From assembly GCA_016098155.1 (NCBI GenBank), contig JAAAJB010000009.1:85171-149170 (forward strand): a stretch of 64,000 nucleotides of DNA, written 5' to 3'. Origin of the DNA: Actinomortierella ambigua (lineage: Eukaryota > Mortierellomycota > Mortierellomycetes > Mortierellales > Mortierellaceae). Position 1 is the stretch's first letter; the number at the start of each line of letters is the position of its first letter. This document shows, piece by piece, positions 1 through 9,562 of this stretch. The position numbers were made by a program, and so were the translations under genes. Below the pieces are notes generated by a model. It was not told where the DNA came from. It ran no database searches and worked only from the letters and a program-made list of their open reading frames with translations.

Positions 1-1
1 G

Positions 2-637
2 CGCTGCTACTACCCCGACAACCTGTGGCCCGAGATCAAGGCTGGTCTGATCGAGACCCATGCCCGCATCTTGCAGGGTGGCGTTGATGAGTTCCAGAAC
101 TTTATGGGACCCGTCATCAACCAGTTCTCGTTCGACAAGATCAAGAGCTACATTGACTGGGCCAAGTCCGACAAGGAGTCGGAGATTATTGCCGGAGGCA
201 GCTACGATGACTCGGTCGGCTACTTTGTCCAGCCCACCATCATTGTGACCACCAACCCCAAGTCGAAGACCATGACCGAGGAAATCTTTGGTCCCGTCGT
301 GACCATCTACGTCTACAAGGCCGAGGAGTACGAGCAGACGCTTGAGCTGGTCGCCAACTCGTCGATGTATGCCCTGACCGGTTCTCTGTTCTCGCAGGAC
401 CGCTATGCCACCATTGTCGGTGCCAACGCTCTCCGTGATGCTGCCGGCAACTTTTACATTAACGACAAGTCGACCGGTGCCGTTGTTGGCCAGCAGCCCT
501 TCGGTGGTGGACGTGCTTCGGGCACCAACGACAAGGCTGGCTCGGCTGCCATCCTGTCGCGCTTCGTGTCGCCTCGCTCGATCAAGGAGTCGTTTGTTGA
601 CCTGGAGGACTTTGTCTACCCCTCCAACTTGGTCTAA
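2..637 (+). CDS. PUT2: Delta-1-pyrroline-5-carboxylate dehydrogenase (ALDH4 family), 3' part
   Basis: This is the C-terminal part of the mitochondrial enzyme that oxidises P5C (glutamate semialdehyde) to glutamate with NAD+, the second step of proline catabolism. The open frame runs into the window edge and ends with TAA at 635-637, giving about 211 residues. Recognisable family blocks are NLWPEIK at the start, DDSVGYFVQPT, the aldehyde-dehydrogenase signature EEIFGPV, AAGNFYINDKSTG, GQQPFGG and ASGTNDK. By comparison with ALDH4, the window begins just after the catalytic cysteine segment, so the cofactor-binding part and the active-site Cys and Glu lie upstream and cannot be checked. No intron is visible in this part. 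Identification is very secure from family knowledge; the gene is partial only because the window starts inside it. Confidence 0.96.
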   Translation, partial: RCYYPDNLWPEIKAGLIETHARILQGGVDEFQNFMGPVINQFSFDKIKSYIDWAKSDKESEIIAGGSYDDSVGYFVQPTIIVTTNPKSKTMTEEIFGPVVTIYVYKAEEYEQTLELVANSSMYALTGSLFSQDRYATIVGANALRDAAGNFYINDKSTGAVVGQQPFGGGRASGTNDKAGSAAILSRFVSPRSIKESFVDLEDFVYPSNLV

Positions 638-1869
638 AGTCTTCTCTCACGCCGGCATGTGAACAGCCCGGTCGCCACGACGCAAGAGAAGGATTTTTTT
701 TATTTGTCAAGGATGAGGAAAACAACACAGCTCACCTCTTTGGCAGGGTACGATTTGGCCAAGGCTCTTTCCCTGGCAGGTCTACTCAAATCCAATGTAC
801 TTTATCATCTTTTCCCCCTCAAGCACTCCACAAAATAAAATAAACAACTCTGCAAGCATAAGCAGACATGCATGTCATCATCCCTCAGTGACACCAGACA
901 GCTTGGAATGGAAGAAAGGGAATAATATTCATATTAGAAGGGTCGCCATGTGTGTAGAGGAGTGTATGGAAAGAGAGAGGGTACAGCGAGATATTCGTCA
1001 ACACGCACACGCACAAACTCTCACACGCACGCACACGCCAATCCTATGTCCATGCAATTCATTTGTTGACCTAAGACGTTCATAAAACCATATCATTCCC
1101 TTTGTCATGCATGCCTGGGGGAATGTTTTTGTATTGCTTTGTTGGAAGTATGACATCCATGCAGCAAAGCACTCAAAGCATCCAGCAAAGCACAAGGAGA
1201 AAAAAAAACTCTAGTGTCTATCATTTGCAGCAAATGAAAGAAATTACAGCATCTGTAAACAAAGGAGTGACAGGAAGCCCCATCGGGGAACATCTTGGGA
1301 AGGACCAGGGAGAGGAAGGGGAACAATAAAAAAAAACAAGGGACACGGGGATGGTTCGACCAAATGCCTCCATCCACATCCACACACAGTAAACGGCCAT
1401 GACCACAAAGGAAACTGAGAAGCACAACTGTTTGTCCGAGGCACCGAGAACGGCAATGAAAAAAAAAAGTTCTGCAAAGGGACACCCACATGGAGACGCT
1501 AAACGTTCATTTGAGCTAGTGCGACTTGGTATCATTGGGTAACAACGTGGAGGTAACGCAAGGACACTTGCCCATCCAGCCCCCTCCTATGGTGCGAGAT
1601 GCTTGTTTGTTTTTGCCTCTTCCTTCTCCTCTCCTTGCGACGTGCCTGTGAACACCACGTTTTTGGCAATACAGGGGAAGACGAGCGACAATTAGGAGAC
1701 GGCAATCAAGAGAGAAAAATGAGACGGACAAAGAGACAGAGGGAGGGGGGCTAATTGATCCAAAGGTCAAGGGTCAGGGCAGAATGGCACCATCGTGGAG
1801 ACACATGGGTCCAGCGACGGAAAACAATCATACCACAACGCGCATGGGTATTGGATACCTGGAGGGGGG

Positions 1870-1903
<34 letters not shown>
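1870..1903 (+). repeat. (GA)n microsatellite
   Basis: A nearly uninterrupted GA dinucleotide tract, with one AAA interruption, in the spacer between the P5C dehydrogenase gene and URC4. Confidence 0.95.
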
Positions 1904-1918
1904 CCAAGACCACACATA

Positions 1919-1986
1919 CTCGCACACGCACACACGCACACGCACACGCCCACAAACCACAACACGCAAACACACATGCACACACA
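1919..1986 (+). repeat. Imperfect (CA)n microsatellite
   Basis: An alternating CA tract interrupted by CG steps (ACACGC units), directly following the GA tract; together they form a compound microsatellite. Confidence 0.9.
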
Positions 1987-2550
1987 CAACTCATGGAGGG
2001 AAGACCGTAGTAGGCAATGAGACAGATACTCATCTGGGTGAAATGGGGCCTAGTGTGTGTTTTTTTTCCTTCTCTCCCTCCTTCGTTCACTTTCCCAAGG
2101 AACGTTTGAACGGAATGCTGCAAGATGAAAGGGGGGAAGAGATCTGGGGGAGGGAGGTGGGGGGACGTCAACGTCGCCCATCCCTTCATCCCTTCTTATG
2201 TCTGTGCTATGAACGGGGGGCCTGCCAAAACGTTCATTCGACAGTGACAAAAGGCAGAAGTACATGGTAGTCAAGCAAAGTGTCGTCGTGTGCGGTCAAC
2301 CCGTCTCCTATCGTTCGATTCATTCTTGGACCACCCGGTGTGTTGGTTCCATGGCCCTTATGCACGTGCAGCACTCCCCCCCCCCATCTTTGTGAGCCTG
2401 AGGTCTGCTGCTAGCCGCGACGAGGACGTTTATTCTCCAAAAGGCGCCTGGGTTCATCCATTCAATGATGCTCTCACTCCACAGTCCTCTCCGTTCGATT
2501 CTTGCTGCTTGCTCCCCGCTGCCGCCTCCCCCTTTCATTCAAGAGAAAGA

Positions 2551-2740
2551 AGAGACAGACGGACAGACAGAGGGACAGACAACATACACAGACATATAGA
2601 CAGACACGCAGACAGACATACAGACAGACACATGGACAGACAGACAGACAACCAGGCAGACAGGCAGACAGACGGACACACACACACAGACAGATACACA
2701 GACAGACACACAGACACACAGAAAAGAAGACAGACAGAGT
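2551..2740 (+). repeat. Imperfect (ACAG)n tetranucleotide array
   Basis: About 190 bases of GACA/CAGA units with scattered substitutions. The opposite strand reads TGTC. A related (CTGT)n array occurs at 26941-27009 on the other strand sense. Confidence 0.95.
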
Positions 2741-2859
2741 GAGAGCGACAGAGCGAAAGAAGAGAAATCAGAAGACATGGCAACTCATAGCGGCCGAACA
2801 CACCCCCCCTTTTCCTATCCATTTGTTTGGATGACGGGCGTATCCTTTGCGTTAGGCTT

Positions 2860-3240
2860 CACTGGTCCTCCCTTTTTTGTCTTGCTTCTCTATTCTTCTG
2901 CTTGTATCCTTCCACACATCTCTTCACTTCCTTCTCTGGTTTGCTCTTTCCTTCTCGCTTTCTTCCTTGTGTTCTACCACATACAGATTTGCTCTCTCCC
3001 TCTCTTTTCTCTCCTCCTTTTTTTGTCTCTTTCTGAGTTTTCTCACTCTTTACCATTATCACATTTTTCATCACCCACCAATCTCCTGGTATCACACAGA
3101 TACGCATTAAATTCGATCCTCTTTAAAAAACAACAATCCTGAGAAATAAAATTAATCTTTTCTCCTCCTTCCCCATCCTCCAACACAACTCTCACGCACA
3201 TTTTCCTTCTTCCCCTCTTCCGGACACAACATCGCAAGCC
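2860..3240 (+). promoter_or_regulatory. CT-rich putative promoter/5' leader of URC4
   Basis: The 380 bases before the URC4 start are strongly enriched in C and T on the coding strand, switching to an A/C-rich leader just before the ATG at 3298. Pyrimidine-rich stretches upstream of transcription starts are common in filamentous fungi. No clear TATA box was identified, and the extent is approximate. Confidence 0.45.
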
Positions 3241-3297
3241 CGAAGCCAGACAAGAATAGCAACAAACCGAAACAAAAACCACCCCATAGCAACCATC

Positions 3298-6200
3298 ATG
3301 GCTCCATCCCCTACCTCAGCAGAAGCCATCGCGTACCTCCGTTCTCTTCCCGCGGTCCGTGAGCGTTCAGAGCGGGTCTTCCAAAAGGCACAAGAGGGCA
3401 AGCTGAACCATTTCGACGTGGACTTTACGAAACTGCAAGACATTCCGACGATTGTCGTGGCGTTGATCCGGCGCGACCACGGTGATGCCCACTCCATCGC
3501 CAAGATCCCGCCACACTCGCGCTGGCGCCACTTTGAGGTCGGCGGTCAGGCCCGTCTCTCCAACCTGCACACCATCTGGTCCAGCTCCGGTGCCGACAAG
3601 CTGGAGCAGGCGCGTCGTACATTGGATCTCATGGTCATCAGCGTCTTGCTCGACGCTGGCGCCGGCACCAAGTGGACCTACAAGGACAAGAAGGCCGCCG
3701 GTCGGACCTTTCGACGGTCAGAGGGCCTTGCCATCGCTTCGCTCGACATGTTTGTCGAGGGCGCGTTTTCAAGTGAGGCTGGCTCTCCATGCCAAGTCGA
3801 TGGTAAGGGACCTTTTTTTTGGGGAGACAGACAGAGTGAGAGCGAGAGATAGAGTGGGAGAGTGTGTGAGAAGAGAGAAGGGAGGAAGGGGAGAAGGAAG
3901 GGGTGGGGGGAAAGAGAGAACATGCACAGGACCCATTCACACACATACACAGACATGCGCACACACAGACACACACACACACACACACCAGACGAGGAGT
4001 CATGCTTTGCATTTTTTCATGAATTTGGTGTTCGTTTTTCTCTTTATCTTTATCAAGGCTGGCTCTACTACAGAAAAAAAAGGGTACTTTTTGACCATTC
4101 TTCTCCTACTTGTGGAGAACACGGAAAACAAAGAGTGAGAGCCGCCCATTCACCTTCGAAGAAGAAGACGAAAAAGAAGAAGAGGAGGAGGAGGAGAAAA
4201 AAAAAAGGCGCGCGAGCTGTCCTTGGAGCAAGGCGCGGGTTCACGCACGGCAAAAAGGAAGGGGGTGGGAACCAAAGTGCTTTGGGGAGAGAGGGAGAGC
4301 ATGCAGCCGCATCCTCAGCAATACATTTCATCCATCAGAGTTTCTCACACACAGGCGCAGGCTAGGCACACAACAACACCGCCCTAATTTTTTTTGTTTT
4401 CGCTCTGCAGCAAGGAAGCAAATTTTGAGCTAAGCTCTAATGCTACCATTGTGGGACGGGGCTCCGAGACATTGGTCGCTTTTGAACGTCATTTTTTTTT
4501 CTCTAGCCTTGTCACCCAAAAGGGGTATCAGGTGACTAATCCTTTGAGCGCCACATCTCCCCCCTCCTCATGTCGGCAACACGTACACACCACCATCCAT
4601 CACCCGCCCTTTCTACAGTCGACCGCCTCTGTGGTGATGGTGCTGGTGGAGGTGGTGGTGGAGGTGATGGTGGTGGGGGGGGGGGAGTATCAAAAGAGAA
4701 ATGCTTACTTTACGTTGTCTATATGACCGTCAAGGACAACATGCTCCTACTTCCCTCCCTTTGTTGCCATTCACCCCCGCTTGCTCCCTTATTCCCCTGC
4801 ATCCAACATTGGTGCAGCAACGCGGCGCGGATATTCAAGGGGGTTTGATCAAAATGAACCGGCATCTCTTCTTTTTTTTTTTGCCCCTCTTTTTTTTTAC
4901 GTTCTTTCTTTTGCAGTGTAATGATGGCACAAGGGGTGAGAGAGACTAGGCAGGGAGAGATACAGGGAGGGAATCGAGGTCTGAGAAAGCCTGAAGACGG
5001 GGAATCCCAGAAATTGGGACGAAGGGGAGAGGGTGAGCAGGCAATCGATAGGGCCGATTTTCCTAAGGCGTGGCCATGATGGCTAGGCATGGTCGGTTGG
5101 TTCTGGACCCGATTTTTTTTTCTACCTTTTCTACGTAAAAGCAACGCTGAGGGGAAATGAGGGTGCTTAAAATCATGAAAACACAAGGCTTGCATGAACA
5201 GGCAGGGATAAGGATGAGATTGTTGTTACTCGTAATTCATGGTGTTGTCGCAACTTCTTTGTTTACCACATCATTGGCTAATTGACTCCACTTCTTGTTC
5301 GAACACAATATAATAGCAAAGGGACTTGCTAACTTGACGCATGACAGACTGCTCCAAGGATTCCAGGTCAACGAGGAGACGAATCCGTTGGTGGGCACAA
5401 AGGGTCGCTGGGAGTTGCTGACGCGTCTCGGCAAGGCATTGGAGTTGCACCCAGAGTTCTTCCCAAGCGTGGGTGGCAAGGTAACGCTTTTTTTTTGATG
5501 TTCATAACAAACCTAACCTTTCTTTCGCAGGATGCTGCACCGAAAGAACACGGGGATCTCTTCAACACAAGATCAACTTTTTGTTTTCTTGTTTACTTGC
5601 ACTTTTTTCTCCCACTCCTTTTTTTTTTCTTCTTCGCCTGAAACGACTTTGATCCATTGTCCCACGCTGGGAAATTCGAGTCTACTGATGGAGATGCTAA
5701 ACATATGCAACGTGCGGTTATTCAACCACTCTCTACTTTTCCTCCCACACCCAATAGCCCGCTCGCCCTGGCAACATGGTTGGTAAGTAGCTAGAGTCTG
5801 ATTTCCTAGAGCAAAATGATTCAAACTACCACGCCAGGTTCTCACTTCTTCCCAAAAGAAAAAAAATCTACATATTAACGAACCAAGTACATTTTTTTTA
5901 ATAGACTACCTGATGCGTAAGGGTAATCGCAGAGGAAACACAACTGTGATTTCGGTGGAGGAGCTGTGGAAGGTGGTGATTGACGGCTTCCAAGAGGTGT
6001 GGCCACCATCACGCACAATGCTGAATGGTGTCCCAATGGGTGATGTCTGGCCATGCGAGTGCCTCGAGAAGCCCGATGCCCCTTCCGACTCTACAGACCA
6101 CTATGTTGCCTTCCACAAGCTGTCGCAGTGGATGACCTACTCCCTGATGGAGCCACTAGAGAAGCTGCTCGATTTTCAGTTTGAGAATGTTACCCTTCTC

Positions 6201-6848
6201 ACCGGCCTGCCCGAATATCGCAATGGTATGGCGAAAGAAGAAGAAAAAAAAAGGAGAAAAAAAAAGACGTCAGGCGAATCATACATTGTAGTTCCTAGAG
6301 TCAAGCTCACATTCCGTCTGGGCTTTTTTTTTGTTATCTGGTTTTCCTATTAGGCGGTCTGCTGATTGACACGGGCTTTATGACACTCAAGCACGCCGAT
6401 CTTGAGCGAGGATTGGCAGCGTACAAGAGCAATGCCCTGAAGCCTGGCCAGCCGGCAGTTGAAGTTGTCCCAACCTTTGAGGCCCATGACCCCGTCATCA
6501 TCGAGTGGCGGGCCATGACAGTCGCCACCCTCGACCGCGTTGCTACAGAGGTCCGCAAGATGCTCGGCCTGCCAAACATGACGCTCGCTCAAGTGCTCCA
6601 GGGCGGTACTTGGGAGGTAATGATTTCCGTCTCTCCCTTTCCCACCGTCTCTCGCTCCTCACTACCCCAACGCTCTTTTTTTGTATTGTAGTACCAACAT
6701 TGTATCAAGCGTGTTGTCTTTGGTTGCTCACTCACACACATTACCTTTTCAATTTTTTTTCTAGGCTGGTCGTGAGATGGCTGAAGTTTCGCGACCCAAC
6801 ACGCGTGGTCCACCCATCGCCACCATCAGTGACGGTACCCTCTTCTAA
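3298..6848 (+). CDS. URC4: Uracil catabolism protein 4 (DUF1688 family)
   Basis: This protein belongs to the DUF1688/Urc4 family, required for the non-classical URC route of uracil degradation in fungi; the exact reaction of Urc4 was never clear to me. The gene model is exons 3298-3802, 5317-5480, 5758-5782, 5905-6225, 6354-6616 and 6765-6848 (453 residues, near the family length). Family-like segments are SRWRHFEVGG near residue 75, the PCQVDAKGLANL junction, FQVNEETNPLVG, the RPGNMVDYL segment built across two junctions, GDVWPCE, and the C-terminal SDGTLF. All junctions are GT-AG and phases close correctly. Two features are odd: intron 1 is 1514 bases, and exon 3 is a 25-base microexon. An alternative acceptor at 5532 would insert a short DAAPKEHG-type segment but has no good downstream donor. 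Identity is secure; the exon 2-3 link is the least certain part. Confidence 0.9.
3803..5316 (+). other. 1.5-kb intron 1 of URC4
   Basis: A long intron bounded by GTAAGG and TAATAG. It contains (GA)n and (CA)n tracts near 3880-3990, an A/G-rich stretch at 4150-4210, a GGT/GGA-rich stretch at 4625-4690 and several T runs. No reading frame in it resembles a protein. It is roughly ten times longer than most other introns in the window. Confidence 0.75.
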
Positions 6849-7534
6849 AGACCCTTCGAAAAAAATGACCTCTCCCCTCCCCCCTCACATCCTCAGCTTG
6901 CCAAACCAAAAACAACAAACGAAGAATACGATGTATGGGTTTCCCCTGAATGATTGTTAGTCATGTTTTTTTACCTTTTTTTTTAAAAAAAAAAAACAAA
7001 AAACAAGATCCATCTTTTCGTTTGGGCTGTCGTTACTTTTACTTTCTTTTCGAGAAACTTCTCCCCTGTTCTCAACTGTTCTTTCCCATCGCCGATCACC
7101 TTTTGTTGCGTGTATGAGGGTGTCTAAAAAAAAAAAAGAGTTTGTTCTGGAAGAGGAATGAAGGTCACCTGTCCACATACTTTTTTTTTGAGGGGGAGGG
7201 GGGGCCTTCAAAATGACACGACTCATGTCTTATATGCTGCCACCACTTCATTCCTTCCCCCGATTGTGTATTTTCGCATACAGCCCAAATAACGGAAAAA
7301 GAGGTTTCAAAAAAATGTATTGGTACAATGTCTATGGTGAACAGGGGGAAAAAAAATAGGGCGGAGGTAAGGGGGCGAAAGAAGAAAAAAAAATTACAGC
7401 AACTGGGAGGGTGATATTTACTTATTTTTTTTCAGTGGTTGCGTGTTGAATATAAAGTCGTTTTGGTTTGATGACGATAGTGATGACAGTGATGATGATG
7501 ATGATGAGAGTGTGTGTGAGCAAGTGTCATTCTT
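6849..7534. other. Convergent intergenic region, URC4 / uL14m
   Basis: The two flanking genes end towards each other here. I see only homopolymer A and T runs, a TTTTTTTTTAAAAAAAAAAAA-like stretch near 6975-6997 that could form a weak hairpin, and a GATGATGATGATGA run near 7490-7506. No gene is supported. Confidence 0.6.
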
Positions 7535-8637
7535 TTAAATGACCTTGGGTGCCAAGCTAAGCAGCTTCATCCACCGCTTCTGGCGCAGCTCGCCCGAGAC
7601 AACACCAAGGACGCGCGTGCCGAGGGGCTCACCCTGCTTGTTGAGCAGCACACACGCATTGTCGTCGAAGCGGACATAGCGGCCGTCTGGACGCAGCGTC
7701 TCCTTGCGGGCCCGCACCACCAACGCGTGGCGGACATCGCCCTTCTTCACCTTGGCCATGCCCGAGGCGCCCGCCACGGCGTTGGCCTTGGCCTTGTTGA
7801 CGACCACGACAATCTCATCGCCTAAAAAATGGTGTATGTTGGAGAGATCATTAATAAGAATTATTGTGGGATTTAGACAGCCCGGCACCTGAGATGAGCA
7901 TTGGGTGGCAAGGAGAGTTGGGAGTGTAGTTTTGTCTTGGGATAGGATGAAAGTGGACTTGGGGAAGAGGTCGGTTGAACTCCCTCTCTCCACTTCCCCC
8001 CCCCAGTCCTCTTCGGTAAACAAAGGGCGCCTTCGACGAGAACGTGAGTGCCCTCAAGAACATGTGTCTTTATCTTGATATGGTTGGCTTCTCCTGATGA
8101 AAAGGGTTGACGAATTCCATGAAGAGTGCATAGGATCCTTTGTTTGATGGAGTAGCGCCTATAGTGGGCAAAGGGATCGACTGTTCCAATTTTGTTGCCG
8201 GGGAGGGGGGGGAGGATGTGAAGTCTTCGGAGACTATGCACCCACAACAAAAAAAAGGTCCAAGGCCAAACTCTTATATAGAGTTGTTTCCAGCAAGGGA
8301 GGTAAGAGAGAAAAGTAGTCTGAATGCCTCGAAGAAACCTGAAAAGCCCTTTGTTCTTTCCGTGAATAGTGACAGCGAGAGAATGAATGTTGCGGTGTTT
8401 GCCTTGTCCTGATCCATGTAGTTCTCTCTCCATGTTCTGCCTGTGCCATTTGAGGGAGGTTGCTGATCCGATCCCGAAATAATTGCTACTCTGAATGATA
8501 AAAGAGGAGGAAAATAAACAGCAATGAAGGAGCATACCGATGCGAGCGTACTTGCCGCCGTGCATAACGCGAATGCATTCTGCCCACACGGCACCCGAGT
8601 TGTCAATGACGTTGAGAATCGACTTGAGTTGCAGCAT
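7535..8637 (-). CDS. MRPL14: Mitochondrial large-subunit ribosomal protein uL14m
   Basis: This is the mitochondrial member of the bacterial L14 family (yeast Mrpl38), a 128-residue protein placed at the subunit interface of the mitoribosome. Exons read on the minus strand are 8637-8538 and 7821-7535. The splice joins ...KYARIG to [10 protein letters not shown], matching the family signature of an RIGDEI block followed by a Val-rich strand. Further family landmarks are the start [14 protein letters not shown], the segment [17 protein letters not shown], the [10 protein letters not shown] block and the [11 protein letters not shown]-terminus. Length fits the family. There is no long separate targeting peptide, as in yeast. 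The 716-base intron (7822-8537) is long for this window and holds no recognisable gene. Identification is very secure. Confidence 0.95.
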
Positions 8638-9562
8638 GGTTAATGAGGAAGGGCGGGGAGGGGGGAGTGTGAAGTCGGAATTGTGAGAGGGGCAACAAGG
8701 GAGGAGGAGGGGGGGAGGGTGGATTTCAGTGGCTTAGGTCACTCCTTTTTGAGTTCTGGAAACTGGCCCTGTAGGCTTCAGGCACACACGTTCTCTTTCA
8801 ATTGCACAGACCTCATCAGAGCCGCATTTTTTTTTTTTTTTTTGGAGATACCACTTCACATCAAATCATTCTGTTAATACAGACTCAAGTCTTTTTTTTC
8901 TTTGCCAGGAGCAAATAACTGTAGAGGTATTATTAAGAGTGGCTTCTATATACAGTATTCAGGTGGGTCCAAGCAAGAAAAGAAAAAAAAATAGAGGAAT
9001 GTTGGGACAAACTAAGGAGAGATAGAGTGAGAGAGGAGAGGATTGCAGCTAATATTATGTTACAGAGATTACAAGCGAGAAGGAGAAGATGTCCAGCAAT
9101 CTTACTAGGAGATAGTACAAGATGAAGCAACGAAAGAGGCCATTTTGACTCATAAAGAGGGCTTTACCGACCCTCCCTCCCTCTACCCCACCCTCCCACT
9201 GTCTAACGGACGATGCATCCTGGCAAGTCCGTCAAGACAAGAGAAAAAATAAAAAGGCGGAGAGGAGTCTTCATCTTCCATCGAAATGGAATCAATGAAG
9301 TTCAAGAGAGAAAACGTTGAAAGCAACAAAGAAAAATAGGAGAGGGGGGAACAAGAGTTAATTCGTCCCCCCTATCTCCCAAGCAGGTCCCAACAACAGA
9401 CTCTTTTGCTTGTGCCCGCCAAGTCGTGGGTAGAAACTGCAAAAAATAGTTGCCAGCCAGCCAGCAAAAAAAAATCAGAGAAAGGAAAGAAACAATGGGA
9501 AGGAGAGATAGAAAAACAAGCAAAAATGGACATATTAAATGGTGGTGTTGGAGAAGGAGAAA
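8638..9562. other. Intergenic region upstream of uL14m
   Basis: The region contains the presumed uL14m promoter (purine-rich on + around 8640-8720, so CT-rich on the coding strand) and the 3' flank of the zinc-finger gene. Poly-T at 8827-8844 and purine-rich stretches around 9000-9130 and 9470-9560 are the only landmarks. No gene is seen. Confidence 0.6.

Larger units (their letters stand above)
638..3297. other. Intergenic spacer, microsatellite-rich
   Basis: There is no convincing gene in these 2.66 kb. The first 200 bases hold the 3' end of the P5C dehydrogenase transcript, with possible polyadenylation signals (AAATAAAATAAA near 832-843). The middle carries GA, CA and ACAG simple repeats, listed separately. 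The last 400 bases become pyrimidine-rich on the + strand towards URC4. Open frames here are made of simple-repeat translation (runs of Arg/Glu, His/Thr, Asp/Arg) and look non-coding. Confidence 0.7.

Noticed and set aside
1755..2270. Open frames of 140-170 residues across GA/CA repeats in the left spacer
   Set aside because: The translations are repeat products (Arg-Glu and His-Thr runs), with no domain and no splice context.
5533..5590. Possible URC4 exon beginning GATGCTGCACCG after TTTCGCAG
   Set aside because: The acceptor is good, but I found no suitable donor that keeps the frame, and skipping it gives family-like text directly into PARPGNMV.
7970..8060. Frame through the uL14m intron giving a longer fused protein
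   Set aside because: The splice model gives an exact family-length uL14m with correct phase, and the intron translation is unlike ribosomal proteins.
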